DNA from: Gracilaria domingensis
Lineage: Eukaryota; Rhodophyta; Florideophyceae; Gracilariales; Gracilariaceae
Reading direction: 5' to 3'
NCBI GenBank assembly: GCA_022539475.1
Contig: VCMS01000169.1
Location: 62,001 to 126,000 of the forward strand
Length of the DNA: 64,000 nt
Under the pieces are notes generated by a model. It did no database searches, had not been told where the DNA came from, and worked only from the letters and a program-made list of their open reading frames with translations. Shown one piece after another: positions 1 to 9,155 of this stretch (its first letter is position 1; each line of letters opens with the position of its first letter). A program made the position numbers and the translations under genes.

Positions 1-1039
1 CAAGACTGAAATCCCAACAGAACGAGTAGTAGATATCTTAGGGTATAACATGATGAAGCTGTTGTTGAAGTCTTTTGTCGCCATCGACACTCTCCCCGCA
101 GAAGGTAGGCGACTAGAAGCAGCAGAGATCAGGAGCCCTCGCTAATAACAAGAGCCAAGAAAAAAGGTGCACAGCGGTAATAAATCTACGCGCATGACCG
201 TTTCGAAGAAGGAGCGGACTCATCTTGTTCAGTGCCTGCTTCCCCCACCGTGCGTTTACCTTTGGCAGCTCGAACCAAAGCTTCTTGCTGTTCCTGCGCG
301 GACTGCCTTTCTGCAATTATTTCAGATAAAGGACGATCGAATTTGTCCTTGAAGCTCTTCCACGAAGGCGGATGTTGGTCGCTCGAATCTGACGGATTGT
401 TCGGTATCATCATTGGGATGTTTGTATTACGAACTGAACGTTTGCCAGAGCTGAAAGAATTGAAACAGAGAGCGGCAAGATCTGGACCTCAAGTGTTGAG
501 CAAGAGTTCAATTGTTACCTCAGACAGAAGACGTCGCGAACGAGTCGATAGATATGTACCGACGGTAAGAGGGCTAGGCTTCTATCTCTTGGTACCGTCG
601 GTACTTTGGGTCCAAGGCCCTTGGGCTCTCTCTGAAAACTGGGGCGTTCTTTGCTGCTACAGCAAGCCCAATGGAATAGGCGGCTCCAATTGCTTCGCCG
701 GAATTTTGTACCGCAAACGCGGCCTTTTTGAAAGCGAGAGAATTTGTTACGTTTCACTGCCCATGCAACCCGCAGCTCTGGACTCGGGACTCCCGAGACT
801 GGACTAACTTCTTCCGAGCTAAGGGCTTATCCACATAAAGTCTACTGAAACGACTACCGGAAACGCGCAGTTGTATGAGGATGTCGGTACCGGGTTTTAC
901 TTGACACCCCACGAGGGATACCGATCTCCCCCACTACCCTCTGGAAGGTTAAGAAGGTTAACCTTTTAACCTCAACCATTCGTCTGCCTCTGTTGTAAGC
1001 TCCGCACAAGCCATGCCTCTTATTCTTCTTTTTTTCGGA
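1..1039. other. No confident gene; hairpin near 556-604
   Basis: I see no recognisable gene here. Overlapping open frames exist on both strands, for example a charged 75-residue frame at 186-413 on the minus strand that could come from a retroelement first ORF, but nothing supports one over the others. A 12-bp perfect inverted repeat (GTACCGACGGTA at 556-567 against 593-604), extended inward by a further AAGAG/CTCTT pairing, would form a strong hairpin. Confidence 0.4.
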
Positions 1040-1205
1040 CAACCTAGGTCGAAGGAGAACTTTCGTTAAGGGAAGTTCTCTCTCATCAGAAGGGCCAACA
1101 ATCTATGTGAGTGTTGTCTAATCAGTTCTTGGAGACTCAATTTTGTCGTGCAGTTCATGGAGGGAGCGTTTCTCGGCGAGAGGCGTTAGTCAGAGGGCAT
1201 GCAAG
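1040..1205 (-). repeat. LINE 3'-end fragment, (GAA)n-tail type
   Basis: This short fragment of the 3' end of a non-LTR retrotransposon matches the fragment at 2513-2705 over most of its length (shared GTTGTCTAATCAGTTCTTG and CGTTTCTCGGCGAGA words, read on the plus strand). It keeps the terminal stem-loop (GAGAACTT at 1055-1062 pairing with AAGTTCTC at 1073-1080). Heavy 5' truncation is normal for LINE insertions made by target-primed reverse transcription. Confidence 0.6.
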
Positions 1206-1249
1206 CCATACCTCCCTCTCGATCTGCAGCTTAGCCGACTACATAAATG

Positions 1250-1400
1250 CAAGTGGGTTCAAATGCAAGATTCCATGCTAGACGACATGAGCGTTACTAG
1301 CTTCCACGTTCGAAAGAGAATTCTTCTTGGGTTTCTTGGTGGTAGAGCGTTTCTTTGATCTGAAACGCTCTGCAGCACGCAGAAACTGAGCCATTGTACC
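1250..1400 (+). repeat. LINE 3'-end fragment with stem-loop
   Basis: A fragment with decayed LINE C-terminal coding (LLGFLGGRAFL, compare LLAFLTRENFL in the better copy at 2858-3540) is followed by a perfect 10-bp stem, AGAGCGTTTC at 1344-1353 with GAAACGCTCT at 1362-1371. The sequence after the stem (GCAGCACGC) resembles the copy at 3640-3935 (GTAGCACGC). The 5' edge is approximate. Confidence 0.5.
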
Positions 1401-1811
1401 TGCTGTACCAAGGACACCCGTCGACAGGACATATCAGGGAATTCTCAAATGGTCCAATTTGCACACTTGACTTTGCGATATCTCTCTCTCTCTGTTTATT
1501 AGGATGTTGATGGAAACGGTGGAGCAATTTAGCTTCTACATGTGGGTTTGATCAAGGCCGAACGACCTATGACACCTCGTAATCACAGCCACTGACCACT
1601 GGTCGGTACCCGCACCACGCTTACCGAGCTAAGATGAGAAAGCTTAGGTATCTTGGGGGTTTCCAAATGCAAAGTGTTTCGTCACCGACGCTAATCGCCC
1701 TCGTCTTTATAAGAAGCTAGGGGACGGGGAAGCGTGACAGAGAGAGCGGTAACAGAAAAGAACCGTAGAAAGGTTTACAAGAAAGTGGAACTTGGTATCG
1801 GGCTCGTTAGC

Positions 1812-2362
1812 CTCTTCTTCTTCCTTAATAGAGACAGACGCCCCCAATTACAGGACTAACGTAGAACTATCTACAGATAGTTTTCTCTCTCTAAGAAGGC
1901 AGAGAACTGATGAGGATGTTCTCTAATCAACGTTTGCAAATCCAATTCTCGTTGTTTGGCTAAAACAAGGATCGTGTGTCTTCGAGACGAGTTCGTCAAA
2001 GTACACCGAAGAATGAAATGTTCTTGGGTCTTCTTAAAATTCAAACCGCATTCGCATCTCAACGTTTTTTCTTGCATATAGGAGGCAACAGGATGAAGAA
2101 AGGAAACGTGGCCGGTGTAGAACTGACCCAGTAAGACCTCCGCCTTGCGGGCTTTGACAGAGTTTCCAATGAAGGCTGGTACTGTAGGAAGAATACACTT
2201 TGCTTTCGACTCGACTTTCAGCTTTGCTTTCACATCCAATATATCTATAGCTACTTTCACTTGTTCCTGAAGTGGAACCTGTAGCCCGCTCTTGGCCAGC
2301 GAATCAACACGGTCAACAAGGTCGTTTCGAGGTACTCCGCAATGACTTGGAGCCCAAGACAA
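1812..2362 (-). pseudogene. LINE ORF2 C-terminal fragment (RNase H, CCHC-like end)
   Basis: This is a 163-residue frame from the last part of a LINE polyprotein. SWAPSHCGVPRNDLVDRVD is a weathered RNase H end segment (W-x-P-x-H and N-x-x-x-D), and CECGLNFKKTQEHFILRC is the cysteine/histidine knuckle that closes many LINE ORF2 proteins. The stop codon lies in a perfect hairpin at 1865-1882. Downstream on the same strand are ATTAA and a short GAA-rich tail (about 1810-1822). It is about 40 percent alike to the plus-strand copy at 2874-3479 by eye, so it belongs to a different subfamily or is an old copy. Endonuclease and reverse transcriptase are missing through 5' truncation. Confidence 0.8.
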
Positions 2363-2512
2363 ATATGATTAACCTCTGTTCAGTGCAAGAAGAAGCACGG
2401 AAGGGCCCCTTTTATGCCGCAAATCCGAGCAGTCACGACACCGACACAGCAAGGCAGTAGTACAGGCGAACTACCCTTCGTAGTGGCGGTGGTTGCTAAC
2501 GATAGTCGCGCT
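2363..2512. other. Unassigned spacer between LINE fragments
   Basis: No coding or repeat signal that I can support. It separates the minus-strand RNase H fragment from the next LINE 3' end. Confidence 0.4.
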
Positions 2513-2705
2513 TCTTCTTCTTAACGTCGAACAACAACCTCTAATTCCTAGGTCGAGGTAGAACTTTTGTTACAGAGAAGTTCTCTCTCCTCAGAAAGGC
2601 CTACCATCTATGCTGGTGTTGTCTAATCAGTTCTTGAAGACTCAGATTCTGTCGTGCAGCTATTGAAGGGAGTGTTTCTCGGCGAGAAGCGTTAGTCAGA
2701 TAGTT
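2513..2705 (-). repeat. LINE 3'-end fragment with (GAA)n tail
   Basis: On the minus strand the fragment ends in TTAAGAAGAAGAAG (2513-2523), the same tail type as the intact 3' end near 3540. It carries the stem AGAACTT/AAGTTCT (2560-2566 with 2578-2584) and is closely related to the fragment at 1040-1205. Confidence 0.65.
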
Positions 2706-2771
2706 GCCCTGAAGAGCCTAGGAATGTATCGCCAAGAACTCGATAACAACATGCAGGTTTCATAGTCTTTT

Positions 2772-2857
2772 TCTCTTCTTCTTTAATGTGAACAACAACC
2801 TCTAATTCCTAAGTTGCAGTAAAACTCTCTACAGAAAGTTTTCTCTCTTTAAGTAGG
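2772..2857 (-). repeat. Very short LINE 3'-end fragment
   Basis: On the minus strand this is about 85 bases of LINE 3' end: a 9-bp stem around a TGTA loop (2821-2829 with 2834-2842) followed by the 3' tract and ATTAAAGAAGAAG. One pair is a U-G wobble only when read on the minus strand, as expected if the folding molecule is the element RNA. It abuts a plus-strand LINE fragment head to head at about 2857. Confidence 0.65.
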
Positions 2858-3540
2858 TGACTGTTGGCCTCCGTTGGAGATCCGTCTGCCGACTCAGTTC
2901 GCCCCGATTGCCGAAGCCTTCGGACCCAAGCAATCTTACTACCTCCAAAAACTGGCAAGATTACTTCACTCTATCAGCCGACGATGCAAAGTATATGTCG
3001 TTTGGATTCCCGGCCACTGCAGGATAATACGGAACGAGCGTGTAGATTCTGTAGCAAAAGCTGGCCTCCAGCTTCCAATAATGGAACAGATAGAGGTGAA
3101 GATCGATTTCCTGGATGCGAAGGCACAAATAGTGAACAAAGTGAAGACGAAACCACTCCTTGCAGAAGCTTCAGATTTGTTTGCGAATGAGCAATGCATG
3201 CGAAAGGCAGAAGTGACACTGGCACAGCTCTACACTGGACATGTTGCAGGTCTTCATCCAGTCGCATCATATCTTAATGGTAGAACTGAACGGTGCACAT
3301 GCGGCACGAACGTCAAACGGGATGCAGACCACGTAGTCCTGCGCTGTCCCTTGACAAATGCCACACGTCGAGAAACACTTCCAACGGTAGCTGAGCGTCA
3401 AAACTTTACTCTTCCCGACTTGATTAGACAACACCCACATAGATTGTTGGCCTTCCTGACGAGAGAAAACTTCCTGTAAGGATAGTTTTACTACATCCTA
3501 GAAATTAGAGGATGTTGTCCGCATTAAAGAAGAAGAAGAC
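2858..3540 (+). pseudogene. LINE ORF2 C-terminal fragment, best preserved copy
   Basis: An open frame (2874-3479, about 200 residues) holds the end of a non-LTR retrotransposon ORF2. YVVWIPGHCRIIRNERVDSV matches the last block of the RNase H fold (W-x-P-G-H, N-E-x-x-D). Downstream, CTCGTNVKRDADHVVLRC is the CxC..H..C knuckle typical of LINE C termini. The frame ends LTRENFL with its stop codon inside a hairpin loop (stem AAAACT at 3466-3471 with AGTTTT at 3484-3489). ATTAAAGAAGAAGAAG closes the element near 3540. The 5' part (endonuclease, reverse transcriptase, most of RNase H) is absent, so the copy cannot move by itself. The frame itself is open, which suggests a fairly recent insertion. 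Confidence 0.85.
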
Positions 3541-3639
3541 CCAGGCACACCGCGGAGAGGCAAGTAGCACGTGTCCTTTTTTCTCTTTACTCCACTTCTA
3601 GAGAGACCGTCGGCTAAAGGCACACCACGACAGGGGGCT

Positions 3640-3935
3640 TCGCATGTACCACGTTGGCCACTCAAGAAACCATAAGCAACGTCCTTTCCACCTATTCCTT
3701 ATACCAATTGGCAAAACCAAACGCAAGAATATTCCGTAGCCTTTCATCGTCATCCAACCGCAGTGTAGTCCATCCGAGAAAGCCCGAGAAAATCCCCGTC
3801 CCGTGCTCCGTCAGAACTTCCTTCCAGCCTTCCTAGTGAGAGAACGTTTCTTTCAACAGAAACGTTCTGTAGCACGCCGGAATTTGGCTGCTACGCCTAT
3901 AAACAAAGAGAGAGAGAGAGAGAGAGAGAACTTCC
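3640..3935 (+). repeat. LINE 3'-end fragment, (GA)n-tail subfamily
   Basis: The decayed C-terminal coding AFLVRERFF leads into an 11-bp perfect stem-loop (AGAACGTTTCT at 3841-3851, loop TTCAAC, AGAAACGTTCT at 3858-3868). After a short 3' region comes a (GA)n tract at about 3908-3929. The tail repeat differs from the GAA tail of the copies nearby, marking a second subfamily. The 5' edge is approximate. Confidence 0.65.
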
Positions 3936-4169
3936 TTCGGAAGGAAAAATTCGGGGAAGCGGCGGTAGGATCTTACTCTGATGACCTACCCCGGACCTAC
4001 AGCTTACGTGCGGCTAGACGGCGCAGTTTAGGGACATACCGCCAAAGTCCATGAACACGACCCGCAAGCTGACCATTGCATGGACGAGTTTAGCGACTTC
4101 TGGGGTTGCGACTTCATTATACACATACTCACTCTCATTCACTCTGTGCTATCATTTGCCCGCGTTACG

Positions 4170-4332
4170 CGAACGCCAGGGGCTAGCTGTTTGTGAGATT
4201 ATTCGAAAGTGGCCCGAGAGGGTGCTGGCTTTCCTCACGAGAGAGCGCTTCTTCCACGAGAAGCGCTATATTTTATGTCGGAATTAGGCTAGAATACCCG
4301 TAAAGAGAGAGAGAGAGAGAGGGAGAGATTGG
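4170..4332 (+). repeat. LINE 3'-end fragment, (GA)n-tail subfamily
   Basis: The coding remnant EIIRKWPERVLAFLTRERFF is followed by a 9-bp stem (AGCGCTTCT at 4244-4252, AGAAGCGCT at 4259-4267) and a (GA)n tail at about 4303-4326. Same subfamily as 3640-3935, with a different stem sequence but intact pairing. Confidence 0.7.
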
Positions 4333-4755
4333 GCTTTGTCCGATATATTCAAACATACGAACACTTGGTTGTGTTGAACATGACGGAATCACTGGCTTGC
4401 TTGGAAAATACGTATCGCGCGCATATGCAGTTTAGAATGCAAGTAGAGATGTACGAGTAACTCAGAAACATGACGAACCTTCGTCCTTCCTGGAAGCAGG
4501 CGGGGGAGGTTTATAATGGAACGTATCCTTATCTATCAGTGCACGACTACAAAGTTTGTGGAAAACAGTAATCAATTCTTCTTCTGAGCTTAGAATTCAT
4601 AGAATGAGAAGTGCTGCTTCTTGTGAAGCCACTCCAAAATTCAGTTTCGTAGCCCAAAGCGAAGGAATGGTAGTAGTAAGTATCCGCATTTGTAAGGGTT
4701 TTAGGCGAAGCGGTACACCGTTGTTTGAAGTTAGAAACAGATCATAGCATATCAG
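4333..4755. other. Intergenic, nothing recognised
   Basis: No gene, RNA gene or repeat that I can support. It contains the 3' flank of the lectin gene. Confidence 0.4.
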
Positions 4756-5814
4756 TTACGAGCAGTTGCTCTCATCTGTGAGATATGCAACAATTTTCCT
4801 TGTCACCTGGCATGCGACAGAGTCACCTACTTGAAGCGTAGATACATCGATTCCACCTGAAATGACGTATGCTTCCCTCTCCACAAACGCACAGCAGCTA
4901 GACCCAGACACATCCCAAACATAACCTGGTTCACATTGAACGACTTGACAAGTAGTTCCCGCAATATTCTCAATGCAGAGAGCTGAAGTTGATCTTAGAG
5001 AGCATCGGTCGTAACTGGCACAGTTGTCATCGTCGTATGGCTTGTATCCGTCGGCGATACTGATAGAATCGACCAGAGAATGCAGCGCGCCGGTTTGATC
5101 GGATGGGTTGTAGGCAGAAAATCCAACAGAGTGAGCCGTGTTAATGTTGAGAATGTTCCAGATGTCAACGTCACAGTCCAGGACTGCATTTGTCGGGCGC
5201 GTTCCATCAGCAGAGATGCGCACATAGGCTTGGGTTGCAAAGCCGTTGTAGTCAAGCCATACCGTGTATTGAGAACCATCGCCAAACACAAAAGAAGTGT
5301 CTGTCTTGCATATCTCGGTGCCCGCAAGGTATATCGCAACATGGCTCGCGGAGGAATCCTGCTCATCAGCACCAGAATCATAAGAATCAAACTCTACAAC
5401 AAACGCATTTTGCCTGGACCACCCAGCCTGTCCAAAGGCACTGTTTCCTTCCGCGTAAGGAGGTGCGGAGAAGCTCTGAGAGTTGCTCGCAGCAATGATG
5501 GCCTCAAAAGAATCACCAACGCCTTGCGAAGAATCATTGGAGCGAATGCTGAACTTGAGAGAAAATCCACCCGTGGCTTGAAAGTCTGTGGCCGAAAAGA
5601 AGAAGCCTCCAAAGGACGCTACTGCGGCAGTCGTCAAGACGGTACCCTGCAGATTGACCGAAGCCTGCCCTGAGAAACTCGCGTCGGAGGTGTAGGCGGA
5701 GTTAAGGCTGGTGAGGTCAGTGAAGATGACTTCGGAAATTGCCGCGGAGCACTGTTGTGCCACTGCCCGGTGCAGCAGAACGGAGAGAATTAGCAAGAAA
5801 GCTGGGATCATCAT
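4756..5814 (-). CDS. Secreted L-type lectin-domain protein
   Basis: The 352-residue protein begins with a clear signal peptide (MMIPAFLLILSVLLHRAVAQ) and no later membrane segment, so it should be secreted or wall-associated. Residues from about 28 to 250 form a legume-type (L-type) lectin fold: FVVEFDSYDSG and SHVAIYLAG match the metal- and sugar-binding strand region of the family (V-E-F-D-x-x and H-V-x-I), and SVGFSAYNPS corresponds to the closing strand. A cysteine-rich C-terminal part follows (residues about 255-352, eight or more Cys) with an EGF-like spacing CEPGYVWDVSGSSCC. Family knowledge suggests binding of glycans; the ligand is unknown. Two ATGs stand side by side and the first is used here. 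No intron is apparent. The frame is intact. Confidence 0.8.
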   Translation of the reverse strand: MMIPAFLLILSVLLHRAVAQQCSAAISEVIFTDLTSLNSAYTSDASFSGQASVNLQGTVLTTAAVASFGGFFFSATDFQATGGFSLKFSIRSNDSSQGVGDSFEAIIAASNSQSFSAPPYAEGNSAFGQAGWSRQNAFVVEFDSYDSGADEQDSSASHVAIYLAGTEICKTDTSFVFGDGSQYTVWLDYNGFATQAYVRISADGTRPTNAVLDCDVDIWNILNINTAHSVGFSAYNPSDQTGALHSLVDSISIADGYKPYDDDNCASYDRCSLRSTSALCIENIAGTTCQVVQCEPGYVWDVSGSSCCAFVEREAYVISGGIDVSTLQVGDSVACQVTRKIVAYLTDESNCS

Positions 5815-6497
5815 GCGTTTTGCGATCGCGGGGGATGAAGGTCCGTTAATCTGAGAAGCCGTTGGTTAGTGTTTGAGAGATGTGGTGGGGAGGCTGATGG
5901 TGACATGTGAAGCAGAAGCTCTGGCCGCTCTTAAGAGGAGGTTGACGGAATGCCGGTGGTCGAGTATCGCGTAGAACGCGTTTTGCATTTGAATGTAGCA
6001 GTCATCTGTGTTGTTGTTCATGAATGGATGGGATGGTGATGATACAATACGGAACAAATTGACGGGCAAGCGTTCCACGGAGGTCAGAAGCAACGGAGCC
6101 TTTGACAGGCACATCGCCCTCCGAGCAGGTGTGCGGTGCGATTCGGACACGCACGACTATGGTGCGTGAATCGCACGTATCGGGGTCGAACGAATGCTGT
6201 TGATGAAGATTCGGTACTGCTGTCGCGCCTTGCATTTGAACAATTGGCAAGGTGCCTTTTTGAAATGGCCGTTGGTGGTTGCGTATAATTTTGAACTTTA
6301 TAAACTATCTACCACAGCAGGCAATACGAGTATTACCTTCGTAGAAGAACCTGCAAGGGACGGTTTAAACTTGAAAGGCGTCGTAAGGGCATTGTGATAG
6401 AAAAAGACTTGTGTGTGATTAGATCACTAGGTTTGTTTAATGCGAACCACGCAAGAAGAAGCTAAACGCTGAACGCGTGGTGTTGAGCAGGGCAAAT
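5815..6497. other. Intergenic, promoter of the lectin gene
   Basis: About 680 bases between two minus-strand genes. The part next to 5814 must hold the lectin promoter, but I see no convincing TATA element. No gene recognised. Confidence 0.35.
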
Positions 6498-7595
6498 CTA
6501 CCACGCTGTGAGCTGAAAGTAGTCGTACGGATTGGTGCTGGACAGCAGGTCCTCCGTGAGCCTCACCGTGAGACTGTTTCCATGCGAAGTGTCAAAGTCG
6601 CGGTAAACCGTGGCCAGTCCACCAGAAGAAATAGAAGCAAGCTGGCGCACAAGCTTGTTAAACATTCGCAACGGCGGAGCAGATATGTACTGAATGTTCT
6701 CCAACTGCGTGGGGGCCGGCAAGTGGTACTGGTAAAACTGCACAAATTCAGCGGGATTGCTGTATAGCTGCTGCAGGGCTGTGCTCAACAGAGGCTTGGA
6801 ACTCTGAATGAGCTGGTCCAAGGCAAGCCAGGGAATGGGCAAATCGGCGCCGCTCTTCTGCTCGCAGATGGAGGCGTTGTAAACGAAGCTGGTGTGCTCG
6901 GAGAGCAGCTGCGTAGCGGCTGCAACGTCTCCGCGGGCATATCGGATGATCTGCACGACGCCCAACGCAAAGGCGACGCTTTGGTCGGCCGAGACGTACC
7001 TGTTGGCGTTTGACTTTTTGTACTGCCTGTACGCGCGACAGGCGATGAGCCTCGTGGCGGAATTGGCGCTGAACAAATGGTCCTCGGACGGAAAGATGGG
7101 ATGCTGCCACTGCAGCAACGGCAGCTGTGCGGCGCTGAGCGGCGCCAAAAACTGCTGCAGCCGGTGAGCTTGGTCGTCCACCATGCGCGCAACGTTGGGT
7201 TTGAGCGGGTGTAGGCGATGATCGCGGTCGTACAGCGGGAAGTAGTGGACGCGGCCGACGCGCTGGTCGTCGTGGAAGCCGTTTGCGGCGTGCTGCAGTC
7301 GGCGGTCGGTGTAGTCGGCGTTGAAGCGCAGGCGCGAACAGGGCGCGCTGAGGTGGGTGAGGTTGCAGGAGCACTTTGCAATGACGTTGGTGACGGAGCG
7401 CCTCAAGTAGGAGTCGACTGCAGCGGCCGGCACGCCCTTTCGAACAAACAGCAGATTGGCGTAGTACGCGCGGCGCAGGAAGCTTTCGCGCGTCATGGTG
7501 GGCGCGCCGCACTCGGCGGCGGCGCACGGCGGAGCGAGGCTCGAGCACAGGGCGAGCAGCAGCAGGGGCAGCGGCGCGACGAAGCGGGCGGCCAT
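6498..7595 (-). CDS. Secreted protein of unknown family
   Basis: This 365-residue protein starts with an Ala/Leu-rich signal peptide (FVAPLPLLLLALCSSLAPPC) and has no other membrane span. I do not recognise the rest. It is a mainly helical-looking domain with scattered cysteines (ECGAP, KCSCNLTHLSAPC, IACRAYRQYKKS, ASICEQKSG) that could form disulfides, and several N-x-S/T sites (NLT, NAS). The ATG at 7595 is chosen because it begins the signal peptide in a good context; the much longer open frame upstream is an Arg/Pro-rich artefact of the GC-rich promoter. GC-rich codons match the neighbouring host genes, so it is probably a real host gene, perhaps restricted to this lineage. Confidence 0.7.
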   Translation of the reverse strand: MAARFVAPLPLLLLALCSSLAPPCAAAECGAPTMTRESFLRRAYYANLLFVRKGVPAAAVDSYLRRSVTNVIAKCSCNLTHLSAPCSRLRFNADYTDRRLQHAANGFHDDQRVGRVHYFPLYDRDHRLHPLKPNVARMVDDQAHRLQQFLAPLSAAQLPLLQWQHPIFPSEDHLFSANSATRLIACRAYRQYKKSNANRYVSADQSVAFALGVVQIIRYARGDVAAATQLLSEHTSFVYNASICEQKSGADLPIPWLALDQLIQSSKPLLSTALQQLYSNPAEFVQFYQYHLPAPTQLENIQYISAPPLRMFNKLVRQLASISSGGLATVYRDFDTSHGNSLTVRLTEDLLSSTNPYDYFQLTAW

Positions 7596-7640
7596 GGCGG
7601 GCGGGCAGCGAACGAGCGAGAGAGCGGGCAGAGAAGCGAA

Positions 7641-7674
<34 letters not shown>

Positions 7675-8107
7675 GCTGTGCGGGCTGTGCGGGCTGGTGA
7701 ACGCGGGGGTGGCGGCGCGCGCGCAGGCGGGCGCGACGCGCGCGGCAAGACATGTGCGGCGCGGCGGGCGGAGAGGCGGCGGCGGCGGCGGCGACTGCGG
7801 CGGCGCGCGCGCGGTGTGGTGGCGGGCGGCGGGTGGGCGCATCTCATCGGCGCAGCGCGCGGCGGGGCGGGCAACACGCAATGCGCGCGGCGTCTGCGCG
7901 TGACGCGCGCGGCGTCTGCGCGTGACGCGCGCGGCGCGCGTGCGGCCGACGCGCCGCCGCGCTCGCTGCGCGCGGCGCGGCTCAGCGCCAGCGCGCGAGG
8001 CAGGGGGGAAAGCGCGGCGCGCCTCCGCGCGCCTCTTTTTTTAATTTCAAATCGCGCGCGCAAACGACGGCAGCGGGGGGCGGGGGGGGGGATGCGCGCG
8101 GCGGCGG
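7596..8107. other. GC-rich intergenic region with short tandem repeats
   Basis: It holds a (GCGGCG)n run (about 7639-7672) and a directly repeated 22-mer (CGGCGTCTGCGCGTGACGCG, twice in 7888-7935). It presumably contains the promoter of the minus-strand gene ending at 7595. Long open frames on both strands here are Ala/Arg/Pro-rich and reflect base composition only. Confidence 0.5.
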
Positions 8108-8539
8108 CTACGGGAGCGATACGTCCGACAGCACGTCCACCGCCTTGGGCGGCGCGGCGGCGCGCGGCGCGCGCACGCGCAGGCAGAGCGGGAGCGCGCG
8201 CGCGCGCTTGGAGCGCGCGCGGCGCGCGGCGAAGCGCTTGCGCGGCGGCAGCGCGCGCGGCACGTGCGTGAGCGCGGCGCGCGCGTCGCGCGGCGGCTGC
8301 TCGGGGCGGCGGCGGTGGTCGGCGGAGAACGGGCGGCCGCGCGGCGAGGAGAGGATTTGGTAGCGCTGGCGGGGGAGGTGGAGCGTCTCCTGCTGCTCGT
8401 CGTCGTAGCGCACGACGACGAGCCGGTTGGGCAGCACGTGCGTGATGGTGGCGGGGTAGTAGCGCCGGTCCAGCGGCCAGAAGATGGTGAGCCGCGCGCC
8501 GACGACGGCGCGGCGGTCGCGCGGCGCGGCGGCGGCCAT
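8108..8539 (-). CDS. Tudor-like domain protein
   Basis: A 143-residue basic protein. Residues about 12-63 (VGARLTIFWPLDRRYYPATI, followed by VVVRYDDEQQETLHLPRQRY) match the Tudor-type beta-barrel pattern: G-x-x-hydrophobic, W-P-x-D-x-x-Y/W-Y, then YDD-x-x-x-E-x-L-x-L. Such folds read methylated lysine or arginine on chromatin or RNA-associated proteins. The rest is Arg/Pro-rich with likely nuclear localisation clusters (PPRKRFAARRARSKRARAL). The start at 8539 has a strong context. Very GC-rich coding. Substrate unknown; the aromatic residues of the barrel (F, W, YY, Y) are present. Confidence 0.7.
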   Translation of the reverse strand: MAAAAPRDRRAVVGARLTIFWPLDRRYYPATITHVLPNRLVVVRYDDEQQETLHLPRQRYQILSSPRGRPFSADHRRRPEQPPRDARAALTHVPRALPPRKRFAARRARSKRARALPLCLRVRAPRAAAPPKAVDVLSDVSLP

Positions 8540-8546
8540 CGGGGTG

Positions 8547-8592
8547 CGCGCGGGGGCGGGCGGGCGGGCGGGCGGGCGGGCGGGCGGGCGGG
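8547..8592. repeat. (GGGC)n tract just upstream of the Tudor-like gene
   Basis: About ten tandem GGGC units on the plus strand form a near-perfect G-quadruplex motif (i-motif on the other strand). It lies within about 10-50 bases upstream of the start codon of the minus-strand gene at 8108-8539, so it falls in its 5' UTR or core promoter. Confidence 0.7.
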
Positions 8593-8690
8593 ACGCGGAA
8601 AGGGGCGGGCCACAATGGCGCGCCGACCGAGAGCGCGCGGCTGCGCGCCAGCGCGGCGCGCGCTGAATTGGAGCGCGCGCGCCACGTGTG

Positions 8691-9155
8691 CTACGCGCGG
8701 CGCGGCGGCGGCGGCGCGCGCGCGGCGCGCGCGCGCGCCTCGGCGAGGCGGTGCTTGCGCGTGGCGAGGTGCGTCTGGCGGTTCTGCTTGGTGCCGAACG
8801 CGCGCCCGCACACGGCGCACGCGAACGGCCGCTCCAGCCGGTGCACCAGCGCGTCGTGCCGCCGCAGGTGCTCGCGCTTGTTGAACGCGCGCCCGCACCA
8901 GCAGCCGTGCGCGCGCGCGCCCGCGCGCTTGGCGCCGCGCCGCCGCGCGCGCGCCGCGCCGTTGCGCGACTGCGCGGAGCGCGCGCTGCCGCTGCCGCTG
9001 CCGCTGCCGCTGCCGCTGCCGCTGCCGCTGCCGCTGCTGCTGCGCGCGCTCGGCGCGCCGCGGGCGGCGGCGGCGGCGGCGGCGGGGGGGTGCGGGTGCG
9101 GGCGCGGGTCGGCGGCGTTCACCAGGTACGAAACGCGCATCTTCGAAAGTGCCAT
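8691..9155 (-). CDS. Two-finger C2H2 zinc finger protein
   Basis: This 154-residue protein carries two adjacent C2H2 fingers near the C-terminal half: CWCGRAFNKREHLRRHDALVH and, after the linker RLERPF, CAVCGRAFGTKQNRQTHLATRKH. All zinc ligands are present (the first finger has C-x-C spacing, the second C-x-x-C), and the helix positions contain basic and polar DNA-reading residues. Upstream are a (Ser-Gly)n run coded by a GCCGCT repeat, a poly-Ala stretch and an Arg-rich basic region. Probably a sequence-specific DNA-binding nuclear protein. Its promoter is shared head to head with the Hint gene at 9768. Frame intact. Confidence 0.8.
   Translation of the reverse strand: MALSKMRVSYLVNAADPRPHPHPPAAAAAAARGAPSARSSSGSGSGSGSGSGSGSGSARSAQSRNGAARARRRGAKRAGARAHGCWCGRAFNKREHLRRHDALVHRLERPFACAVCGRAFGTKQNRQTHLATRKHRLAEARARAARAPPPPRRA

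Noticed and set aside
1-1039. Minus-strand frame at 186-413 as a LINE first ORF
   Set aside because: Charged composition alone is not enough; no RNA-binding motif or link to the LINE fragments is visible.
6498-8615. A 705-residue reading of the secreted protein gene
   Set aside because: The first 340 residues are Arg/Pro low complexity from the promoter region; the signal peptide begins at 7595.
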